A stretch of 64,000 nucleotides of DNA from Desulfosarcina alkanivorans (lineage in GTDB: Bacteria > Desulfobacterota > Desulfobacteria > Desulfobacterales > Desulfosarcinaceae). Under the pieces are notes generated by a model that was not told where the DNA came from, did not search any database, and was given only the letters and a program-made list of their open reading frames with translations. The stretch covers positions 4,898,001-4,962,000 of the forward strand of contig NZ_AP021874.1 in NCBI RefSeq assembly GCF_009688945.1, read 5' to 3'. A program made the translations under genes and the position numbers. Shown piece by piece: positions 1 through 6,857 of this stretch (within the stretch, counting starts at the first letter, position 1; each line of letters begins with the position of its first letter).

Positions 1-1
1 T

Positions 2-733
2 CGGATTCGACTGGCGCCCCATGCGGCGGCACTGGGCATTCGCTTTTACACCGGAAAGAATTTCCCGCCCCAATACCACGGCCAGATATTCATTGCCGAG
101 TACGGCTCCTGGAATCGGAGCCGGCCCATCGGTCACCGCATCACCCTGGTGCGGCTCAAGAACGGTCGGCCCGCATCCCAAGACGTGTTCGCCGGCGGGT
201 GGCTCGGCGGTGACGGGGTCATCGGCCGGCCGGTGGATACCGAGATCCTCGCGGACGGCGCCATGCGGGTCTCCGACGACCTTGCCGGCAGGATTGACCG
301 CATGGCCTGCCACCACTGCCCCGGGGATCCTTCGCCTGCTCCTTTTGATGCCCTCGTAAAAGGCTGCATTTCTCGGGATCCGAAATCCTTGATCCCGGCT
401 ATTTTTCGAGCCCGTCAATCTTTACCGAATCTTTATCCGATCTTTACCGAAGGTTCATCGCCAAGGGTTATCTTTCCTTCAGCGCCAACCGCATTGGACG
501 CCTACCCAATGAACACCTGCGGCGGCGCGAGACTTTCAACCCTTGCTTTGGAAGGAGATCATCATGGAAAGAATTCTATTCAAGACACTGTTTGCAGTAA
601 TGGTCGGGACGGTCCTGACCATGGGGCAGGCCGTTGCGGCCGAGTTCAGCGTCACCGTGAAGAACCTGACCAACGGGATTTATTTCACCCCTTTGCTCAT
701 CACCGCCCACGACGGCGACAGGCGGCTTTTTGA
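2..733 (+). CDS. PQQ-dependent sugar dehydrogenase, C-terminal part (5' cut by window, 3' end doubtful)
   Basis: The frame opening at base 2 reads GIRFYTGKNFPPQYHG, then FIAEYGSWNRS, then GRPVDTEIL and MRVSDDLAGRIDRM. This is the C-terminal blade region of the glucose/sorbosone dehydrogenase family, whose periplasmic members oxidise aldose sugars with PQQ. Family resemblance stops near base 305. After that the frame continues as unrelated residues to a stop at 731-733, overlapping the next gene by about 170 bases. The other two frames stop at 346-348 and 357-359. A frameshift or sequencing error near 300-310 is therefore likely, and the true end is probably around 350. Family identity is solid; the 3' boundary is not. 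Confidence 0.6.
   Translation, partial: RIRLAPHAAALGIRFYTGKNFPPQYHGQIFIAEYGSWNRSRPIGHRITLVRLKNGRPASQDVFAGGWLGGDGVIGRPVDTEILADGAMRVSDDLAGRIDRMACHHCPGDPSPAPFDALVKGCISRDPKSLIPAIFRARQSLPNLYPIFTEGSSPRVIFPSAPTALDAYPMNTCGGARLSTLALEGDHHGKNSIQDTVCSNGRDGPDHGAGRCGRVQRHREEPDQRDLFHPFAHHRPRRRQAAF
418..450 (+). promoter_or_regulatory. three tandem 11-bp repeats, possible response-regulator site
   Basis: ATCTTTACCGA, ATCTTTATCCG and ATCTTTACCGA start at 418, 429 and 440, an exact 11-base period. OmpR/PhoB-family regulators commonly bind direct repeats at this spacing. The repeats lie about 115 bases before the spondin-domain gene. The regulatory role is inferred from spacing only. Confidence 0.35.
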
Positions 734-1286
734 AACCGGCGCGCCGGCATCGCCGGCCCTGGAAGCCATGGCCGAGGGGGGCGATATTTCCGGGTTGCTC
801 AACATGGTGGGCGGCCCGGACCCGGACACGGTTGAAGATCCGGCGGGCGGGCTGCTGCCCCCCGGCGGCATCGTCAGCGACGTCTATTTCAACACCAACC
901 GGACCCGCAACCGGTACCTGTCATTGACCGCCATGCTGCTGCCCACCAACGATGGCTTCGTGGGTCTCGATTCGCTGCCCATTCCCCGCATCCCGGGAAC
1001 CTACCGCTACGACCTGTACGGCTACGATGCCGGCACCGAGGCCAACGACGAGCGGATCACCGAGATTCCAGGCGCCCCCGGCGGTCATGCCGGCACCGGC
1101 GGCAGCGGGGTCTCCGGACCCGATGACAATGCGACGGTACACATTCACCGGGGTGTCGTCGGCGATGCCGATCCTGAAGGCGGCATCAGCGACCTGGACA
1201 GCAGCATTCACCGCTGGCTGAATCCGGTTGCCGAAATAGTGATTGAGGTCCACCATCGACGACATGGCAGAGGCTACCCGTGGTAA
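564..1286 (+). CDS. spondin-domain protein, secreted
   Basis: 240 residues. The start at 564 is chosen because an AAGGAGAT ribosome site precedes it; an upstream TTG at 543 lacks one. Residues 1-23 form a signal peptide ending AVAA. The rest matches the bacterial spondin_N pattern: VTVKNLTNGIYFTP, a GAPASPALEAMAEGGD segment, YLSLTAMLLPTNDGFVGLDS, YDAGTEANDE, and a final RWLNPVAEIVIEV. The bacterial members are exported proteins of unknown function. It is preceded by the sugar dehydrogenase and by 11-bp tandem repeats. The last ten residues are arginine- and histidine-rich and unlike the usual family end. Convergent with asnB. Confidence 0.8.
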   Translation: MERILFKTLFAVMVGTVLTMGQAVAAEFSVTVKNLTNGIYFTPLLITAHDGDRRLFETGAPASPALEAMAEGGDISGLLNMVGGPDPDTVEDPAGGLLPPGGIVSDVYFNTNRTRNRYLSLTAMLLPTNDGFVGLDSLPIPRIPGTYRYDLYGYDAGTEANDERITEIPGAPGGHAGTGGSGVSGPDDNATVHIHRGVVGDADPEGGISDLDSSIHRWLNPVAEIVIEVHHRRHGRGYPW

Positions 1287-1430
1287 GCTGACGGATGCAT
1301 TGCCCGGGTCTGCTCCTGACAGCCATGATTCACTTACGGACCGTTGGGCCCAATATCACGCCTATCCAGAACATGGCGGCCGGATAGGCGTGCCGCTTTT
1401 CATCCACCACCGCTGCAACTTTCGCTGCGC

Positions 1431-3398
1431 CTACCGGATTGCCGCATGCTCCCGGCGGCGGGTCGCGGGGACGCGAAAATCCTCGATAAACTGATGGTGA
1501 ACCAGCTGGGTGGACAGGATGCCCACCAGGGCCATATTCTCCCGCTCGCTGAGCAGTGATCCTCTCCCCTGGCTGCACTTGGCCACCAGTCGGGCCACCT
1601 TTTTCCCATCGAAGTACCCATAGCGCTTCAGCGTATCATCCGAGAGCATCTCGGAAACATAGTCCGGCTGCCCATCGCCGAAGAAGCACCGGCTGATGGG
1701 TGCCCGATAGGGCTGCTTGGCCCGGTCGATGAGCGGGTCCGGAATCAGGCCGCGGGCCGCTTTTTTAAGAATATATTTCTCGGTGAGCCCCCTCATCCGC
1801 AAACGGGAGGGGATTCTGGCAGCCGCTTCGAAGATGCGGTGGTCCAGAAAGGGGAACCGGCCTTCGATGGAATTGGCCATGGCCATGCGGTCCCCCTGGG
1901 AGGAGAGCAGGTAGTTGGACAAAAACAGGCGGCTTTCCGTATACTGGGCCCGGGTGAGCAGGTCCCAGCCCATAAATCCGTCGGGCAGGCTCTGGGCATA
2001 CCTGTCGATGAAACCGGTCAGGCTGTCGGAACCGTTTCTCAGGTCGGCTGAAAAAAACCCCTTCAGCACATCGGTGTTGTGCCAGCGCAGCAGATGGGAA
2101 TATGCCGGTGAATCCACATCGGTCAGGTTGCGTTTGAAAAAGGACTGCAGGAATGCGCCGGATTTGGCGTCCTTGAAAATATAGGGATAGAGGCGGGCCA
2201 GCAGGGCCGGCCGCATTTTAGAATCCGGGTGCCGCGCCCAGAATCGCCGGATTTTGGCTTCCTTGAAGATGTTATACCCCGCAAACACCTCATCGGCGCC
2301 TTCTCCGGTGAGCACGACTTTGAAGTCACTGTCGCGAACCAGTCGGGATAGCAGGAAGAGCGGCGAGGGTCCTGTCCTGAGCAGTGGGGTCTCGGCGTGC
2401 CAGACGACCCGGGGGAAAATCCGGCCGATATCCGCTTCGGCGCAGCGGACGGCGCGGTGCTCGGTGCCGAGTGAGTCCACGGCAATTTTCTGGAATGACG
2501 CCTCGTCGAAGCGCGGGTCCGTGAAGCCCACGGAAAAGGTATGCAGCCGGTTGTTGAAATGGCGTTTGACCACAGTGCTGGTGTAGGTGCTGTCGATCCC
2601 CCCGCTCAGATAGGCGCCGACCGGTACATCGGCACGAAGGCGGATGCGGGTGGCATCCAGCAGCAGCGCCCTGATCGTCTCCACCCAGTCCTCCTCGGTT
2701 TTGGATTCGTCCGTTTCGGCACCAAACGGCAGGACCCAGTAGGGCTGCAGGGTGAGGCCGTCCCGGTCGAAGCGGGCGAAGTGCCCCGGCGGCAGCTGAT
2801 GGATGTCCGTGAATGGGGTCGCCCCCCCCATGGCGGTCCAGCAGGTAAAAATGTCCGACAGGGTCTGGGCGTCCAGGGCACGTGGGGCGTCCGGGTCGGC
2901 AAAGATGGCTTTGATTTCCGAGCTGAAGGTCAACCGCCGGTTTCCCCGGTGGTAGAACAGGGGACGGATGCCCACGCGGTCCCTGGCCAGCAGGAGGGAT
3001 TGTTTCCGGCCGTCCCACAGGGCGAAGGCGAACTGGCCGTTCAGGCGGGCGAACATGTCGGTGCCGTGTTCCTCATACAGGTGGACCAGCACTTCCGTAT
3101 CGGTCCGGGTATAGAACCGGTGGCCTTTTTCAACCAGGCCGCTTCTCAGTTCCGGGTAGTTGAAAATTTCACCGTTGAAGGTGATCCAGACCGTTTTGTC
3201 TTCGTTGTGTATGGGCTGATCGCCGCTGGCGGACAGATCGATGATGCTCAGGCGGGCATGGCCCAGCGTCACCGGCTGGCAATGGTAGATGCCCGATGCA
3301 TCGGGCCCCCGGTGGGGCATCATGTCGAGCATCCGTCCCACCACAGGTGCCGCCGCTTCACGGTTGTTGAAATCAACAATGCCGGCAATACCGCACAT
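1431..3398 (-). CDS. asnB: asparagine synthase (glutamine-hydrolysing)
   Basis: 655 residues. Makes asparagine and AMP from aspartate, ATP and glutamine. Cys2, exposed after Met removal (MCGIAGIVD), is the class II glutaminase nucleophile. The glutaminase domain covers about residues 2-215, with RGPDASG near 30 and FNGEIFNY near 74. The synthetase domain follows, with the PP-loop SGGIDS at 265-270 and LTGEGADEVFAGY in the middle. Length fits AsnB. The ATG has a GGAGG site four bases upstream. It follows glnA on the same strand but is separated by a strong terminator, so it is probably a separate unit. The role may be general asparagine supply; AsnB-type enzymes also modify cell-surface material in some bacteria. 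Confidence 0.92.
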   Translation of the reverse strand: MCGIAGIVDFNNREAAAPVVGRMLDMMPHRGPDASGIYHCQPVTLGHARLSIIDLSASGDQPIHNEDKTVWITFNGEIFNYPELRSGLVEKGHRFYTRTDTEVLVHLYEEHGTDMFARLNGQFAFALWDGRKQSLLLARDRVGIRPLFYHRGNRRLTFSSEIKAIFADPDAPRALDAQTLSDIFTCWTAMGGATPFTDIHQLPPGHFARFDRDGLTLQPYWVLPFGAETDESKTEEDWVETIRALLLDATRIRLRADVPVGAYLSGGIDSTYTSTVVKRHFNNRLHTFSVGFTDPRFDEASFQKIAVDSLGTEHRAVRCAEADIGRIFPRVVWHAETPLLRTGPSPLFLLSRLVRDSDFKVVLTGEGADEVFAGYNIFKEAKIRRFWARHPDSKMRPALLARLYPYIFKDAKSGAFLQSFFKRNLTDVDSPAYSHLLRWHNTDVLKGFFSADLRNGSDSLTGFIDRYAQSLPDGFMGWDLLTRAQYTESRLFLSNYLLSSQGDRMAMANSIEGRFPFLDHRIFEAAARIPSRLRMRGLTEKYILKKAARGLIPDPLIDRAKQPYRAPISRCFFGDGQPDYVSEMLSDDTLKRYGYFDGKKVARLVAKCSQGRGSLLSERENMALVGILSTQLVHHQFIEDFRVPATRRREHAAIR

Positions 3399-3430
3399 AA
3401 ATCCTCCATCCGTTGTGCATGGGAAGTCTC

Positions 3431-3442
3431 TTGACCGGTCAA
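3431..3442. promoter_or_regulatory. 12-bp perfect palindrome upstream of asnB
   Basis: TTGACCGGTCAA is a perfect dyad about 33 bases before the asnB start codon. On the minus strand it also supplies a TTGACC -35-like hexamer, but no convincing -10 follows at 16-18 bases. It could be an operator for asnB. Confidence 0.3.
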
Positions 3443-3463
3443 AATAACAGAAGGGGCGCCATC

Positions 3464-3511
3464 ATACAATAAAAACGGCAGCCCGCTGCTGGATCACGCA
3501 GGCTGCCGTTT
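3464..3511 (-). terminator. rho-independent terminator of glnA
   Basis: Perfect 11-bp stem AAACGGCAGCC (3473-3483) with GGCTGCCGTTT (3501-3511), loop of 17. On the minus strand the stem is followed by TTTTTATTGTATG. It ends the glnD-amtB-glnB-glnA transcript before asnB. Confidence 0.85.
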
Positions 3512-3548
3512 CAGGAGGACCGATTATCGTCGGGAGGACGCGGTCACA

Positions 3549-4961
3549 TCAGATGTCGTAGTACAGGTGAAACTCGTGCGGATGCGGACGCAGTTTCACG
3601 GGGTTGACTTCGTTTTCGGTCTTGTAGTCGATCCACATGTCGATGGCATCCTTGGTGAAGACATCGCCCTTGAGCAGGAAGTCATGGTCTTCGGCCAGGG
3701 CCGCCAGGGCTTCGTCCAGGGAGCCCGGTGCAGAGGGAATTTCGGCCAGTTCTTCCGCCGGGAGGTCATAGATGTTCTTGTCCAGGGGATCGCCCGGGTC
3801 GATTTTGTTCTGGATGCCGTCGAGAACCGCCATCATGATGGCGGAGAAGGCCAGGTAGCCGTTGCAGGACGGGTCGGGTGTCCTGAACTCGATGCGTTTG
3901 GCCTTGGGGGATGCCGAATACATGGGGATGCGGATGGCCGCGCTGCGGTTGCGGCTGGAGTAGGCCAGGTTGACCGGCGCCTCGAATCCCGGAACCAGAC
4001 GTTTGTAGGAGTTGGTGGTGGGGTTGGTGAAGGCGCACAGGGCCTTGCAGTGCCTGAGGATGCCGCCCATGGCCCACAGGGCCTCCTGGGAGACGCCGGC
4101 GTACTTGTCGCCGGCAAACAGCGGTTTGCCTTCTTTCCAGATGCTCACGTGCGTATGCATGCCGGTGCCGTTGTCGCCATAGAGGGGCTTGGGCATGAAG
4201 GTGACGGTGTGGCCGGCGTTGTAGGCCACGTTCTTGAGCACATATTTAAACCACATGAGCTGGTCGGACATCTGCAGCAGGGGTTTGAAACGCATATCGA
4301 TCTCGGCCTGGCCGGCGGTGGCCACTTCGTGGTGCTGGCACTCCACGTCGATGCCCAGGCTTTCGAGGACCAGCAGCATCTCGGAACGAAGATCCTGGAA
4401 CTTGTCCGACGGGGGCACGGGGAAATAACCTTCCTTGTGACGCGGCTTGTACCCCAGGTTGGGTTCTTCGCAGCGACCGGTGTTCCAGGTCCCTTCCACG
4501 GAATCGATGGCGTAGAACGCGCCGTTTTTCTGGCTGTCGTAGCGAATGTCGTCAAAAATGAAAAATTCCGCCTCGGGGCCGATGAAGACGGTGTCGCCGA
4601 TACCGGTGCTCTTCAGAAAGGCCTCGGCCTTTTTGGCGATGTTTCTCGGGTCGCGGCTGTAGGCTTCGCGGGTGATGGGATCGGCAATGTTGCCGATGAG
4701 CACCAGCGTGGGAACTTTGAAGAAAGGATCGATCTTGGCGGTGGCCGCATCGGGGATCACCAGCATGTCGCTGGCGTTGATCGGCTGCCAGCCGCGGATA
4801 CTGGAACCGTCGAAACCGAAGCCGTCTTCAAAGCTGCCCTCGTCCAGTTCACCGATGGGCACACTGAAGTGCTGCCACATGCCGGGGAAATCCATGAAGC
4901 GAATGTCGACTACCTTAACGTCGTTTTCCTTTGCCATTGCCAATACTTTTTCGGGTGTCAT
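3549..4961 (-). CDS. glnA: type I glutamine synthetase
   Basis: 470 residues. Condenses ammonium and glutamate with ATP in the cytoplasm as a dodecamer. Visible family signatures: FGFDGSSIRGW near residue 48, EAEFFIFD near 129, the ATP-binding region ending GYFPVPP, GTGMHTHVS near 262, and NRSAAIRIP near 340. KNIYDLPAEE near 395 holds the tyrosine that is adenylylated in GSI-beta enzymes, so covalent control is possible; no glnE lies in this window. The ATG at 4961 is chosen because GGAGGAAATT directly precedes it; a GTG four codons upstream lies inside that site. Last gene of the glnD-amtB-glnB-glnA row. Confidence 0.97.
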   Translation of the reverse strand: MTPEKVLAMAKENDVKVVDIRFMDFPGMWQHFSVPIGELDEGSFEDGFGFDGSSIRGWQPINASDMLVIPDAATAKIDPFFKVPTLVLIGNIADPITREAYSRDPRNIAKKAEAFLKSTGIGDTVFIGPEAEFFIFDDIRYDSQKNGAFYAIDSVEGTWNTGRCEEPNLGYKPRHKEGYFPVPPSDKFQDLRSEMLLVLESLGIDVECQHHEVATAGQAEIDMRFKPLLQMSDQLMWFKYVLKNVAYNAGHTVTFMPKPLYGDNGTGMHTHVSIWKEGKPLFAGDKYAGVSQEALWAMGGILRHCKALCAFTNPTTNSYKRLVPGFEAPVNLAYSSRNRSAAIRIPMYSASPKAKRIEFRTPDPSCNGYLAFSAIMMAVLDGIQNKIDPGDPLDKNIYDLPAEELAEIPSAPGSLDEALAALAEDHDFLLKGDVFTKDAIDMWIDYKTENEVNPVKLRPHPHEFHLYYDI

Positions 4962-4987
4962 AATTTCCTCCACAGTATAAGGTTTTT

Positions 4988-5069
4988 AGGTGTTTAGACC
5001 GAAGGCTGAAGAGTAATGCAGCTGTCGCTTTTCAAAATCGTTCTTTTCTCTTCTTCAGCCTAAACACCT
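4988..5069. repeat. long imperfect inverted repeat between glnB and glnA
   Basis: AGGTGTTTAG (4988-4997) plus GGCTGAAG (5004-5011) can pair with CTTCAGCCTAAACACCT (5053-5069), leaving a six-base bulge and a loop of about 41. In the minus-strand transcript this fold sits between glnB and glnA. It has no U-run, so processing, partial termination or mRNA protection fits better than a simple terminator. Much of the sequence is built from repeated GCTGAAG words. Confidence 0.5.
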
Positions 5070-5087
5070 TCAGTCTGTTAACCAGCT

Positions 5088-5426
5088 TTAAATTGCGTCC
5101 TTGCCCTTCTCGCCGGTGCGTACCCGGATGACTTCTTCGACGGAGAACACAAAAATTTTACCGTCGCCGATTTTGCCGGTGTTGGCCGCCTTCTGAATGG
5201 CCTCCACCACCAGATCGGCACGCTCCGAATCGACGATAATTTCGATTTTGACCTTGGGGATAAAATCGACCACATACTCGGCTCCCCGGTAGATCTCTTT
5301 GTGCCCCTTCTGGCGTCCGTAGCCCTTGACCTCGGAGATGGTCATCCCCTGGATGCCGATCTCGTTGAGGGCCTCTTTGACATCGTCCAGCTTGAAGGGT
5401 TTGACGATGGCCTCGATCTTCTTCAT
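5088..5426 (-). CDS. glnB: nitrogen regulatory protein P-II
   Basis: 112 residues, the standard P-II length. Starts MKKIEAIVKPFKLDDVKEAL; the T-loop holds GAEYVVDF with the tyrosine that GlnD uridylylates (Y51 in the family), and GDGKIFVFSVEEVIRVRTGE is the B-loop and C-terminal region. The start at 5426 has AGGAGG nine bases upstream; a TTG three codons earlier touches that site. It lies 65 bases after amtB, so the partner is probably this AmtB as well as metabolic enzymes. Senses 2-oxoglutarate and ATP/ADP. Confidence 0.95.
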   Translation of the reverse strand: MKKIEAIVKPFKLDDVKEALNEIGIQGMTISEVKGYGRQKGHKEIYRGAEYVVDFIPKVKIEIIVDSERADLVVEAIQKAANTGKIGDGKIFVFSVEEVIRVRTGEKGKDAI

Positions 5427-5491
5427 TTTATTCAACCTCCTGTGTTAAGTAGCCGAGAGAGCGATGGATGTCTCCCCGAATGGTAACATGC

Positions 5492-6781
5492 TTATGTGAT
5501 CTCAAATCCGCGTTCACCGTGAAGGGTGTTGTCCAGGCCCTGGATCTCATCATCGCGTTCCACGCGCAGGCCGCCGGTCACAGCTTTGGTGATGTAGATC
5601 ACAATCAGGGTCCCCACGGCGGTGAACGCGGCCGTGGCGACGATGGACACCACCTGGGTCCACAACTGGCCGGGGTTGCCGTAAAAAAGTCCGGCTTTCC
5701 CCTCGGTGATGGCGGGATTGGCGAAAAGGCCCGTGGCCAGGGCGCCCCAGATGCCGCACATGCCGTGCACACCGAATGCATCCAGTGAGTCGTCGTAGCC
5801 GATCTTGTGTTTGACGACGGCAACGAAAAAGTAACCCAACGAACCGGAAACCAAGCCGATAATCAACGAAGCAGGAAGGTTGACGAACCCGGCGGCCGGT
5901 GTGATGGCCACCAGTCCGGCCACCACGCCGGAAGCGATGCCCAGCACCGTGGGCTTGCCGGTGACGATCCACTCACAGAACATCCACACCAGGGCGGCCG
6001 TGGCGGCGGAGGTGTTGGTGACCAGAAAGGCCGATGCGGCCACCCCGTCGGCGGCCAGCTGACTGCCCGCGTTGAATCCGAACCAGCCGAACCACAACAG
6101 GGCCGCCCCCAGGGCCGTGAGGGTGATGCTGGAGGGGAACATGGCCTCCTTGCCGTAACCGACGCGTTTGCCCAGGACCAGAGAGAGCACCAGTCCCGCC
6201 ACACCGGCGTTGATGTGGACCACATTGCCGCCTGCAAAGTCAAGGGCGCCCATTTCTCCCATCCAGCCGCCTCCCCACACCCAGTGGGCGATGGGGCAAT
6301 AGATGAAGGTGACCCACAGGATGGTGAAGACGATCCACGAGGAAAATTTCATGCGGTCGACGATGGCGCCCAGCACCAGGGCCACGGTGATGCCGGCAAA
6401 GGTCATCTGGAAGAGGGCGAACACCAAGGTGGGAATGCTGCCGGACAGGCTGTTCACGCCGATGCCGGCCATGAAAAAATGGTCCAGACCGCCGATGATG
6501 CCGCCTTTGCTTGATCCGAAGGCCAGGGTGTAGCCCCACATCATCCAGATGACGCTCGCCAGGCAGTAGGAGACAAAGGTCATGGCCAGGGTGTTGAGCA
6601 GGTTCTTGTAGCGTGACATGCCGCCGTAAAACAGTGCAAGTCCGGCCGGGGTCATCATCATGACCAGGGCGGTGGCGACGATCATCCATGCCGTGTCGCC
6701 GGTATTCAGCCCATCTTCGGCCAAGGCCGGGGTGGTGATCAATCCGAGCAGCAATGTCAGCATAATTGATTTCAATCTCAT
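5492..6781 (-). CDS. amtB: ammonium transporter (Amt family), copy 1
   Basis: 429 residues. The start at 6781 has AAGGA upstream and opens a signal peptide ending PALAED; a longer upstream frame is not needed. Family signatures: AGLALFYGGMSRYKN, the DFAGGNVVHINAGVAGL segment containing the twin-histidine pore region, GWFGFNAGS, and GVHGMCGIWGALATGLF near the C-terminus. About 11 membrane helices expected. Conducts ammonium and is gated by the P-II protein encoded just downstream. It follows glnD by 76 bases and belongs to the same sigma-54-type operon. Confidence 0.95.
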   Translation of the reverse strand: MRLKSIMLTLLLGLITTPALAEDGLNTGDTAWMIVATALVMMMTPAGLALFYGGMSRYKNLLNTLAMTFVSYCLASVIWMMWGYTLAFGSSKGGIIGGLDHFFMAGIGVNSLSGSIPTLVFALFQMTFAGITVALVLGAIVDRMKFSSWIVFTILWVTFIYCPIAHWVWGGGWMGEMGALDFAGGNVVHINAGVAGLVLSLVLGKRVGYGKEAMFPSSITLTALGAALLWFGWFGFNAGSQLAADGVAASAFLVTNTSAATAALVWMFCEWIVTGKPTVLGIASGVVAGLVAITPAAGFVNLPASLIIGLVSGSLGYFFVAVVKHKIGYDDSLDAFGVHGMCGIWGALATGLFANPAITEGKAGLFYGNPGQLWTQVVSIVATAAFTAVGTLIVIYITKAVTGGLRVERDDEIQGLDNTLHGERGFEIT

Positions 6782-6857
6782 GGTTGTGTCGTCCTTTTTT
6801 TTTACAGGAATGCCCGCCGGGCGCTTCCGTGGGTTCAACGCAGCGCAAAGGTTGCGG

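Noticed and set aside
1243..1494. small ORF between the spondin gene and asnB
   Set aside because: Overlaps the ends of both genes; no ribosome site or family match.
2541..3434. 297-residue plus-strand ORF across asnB
   Set aside because: Fully antisense to asnB, no ribosome site, no known protein motif; a frame kept open by high GC.
3567..4997. 476-residue plus-strand ORF across glnA
   Set aside because: Mirror frame of glnA; composition is Gly/Val/His-rich without motifs.
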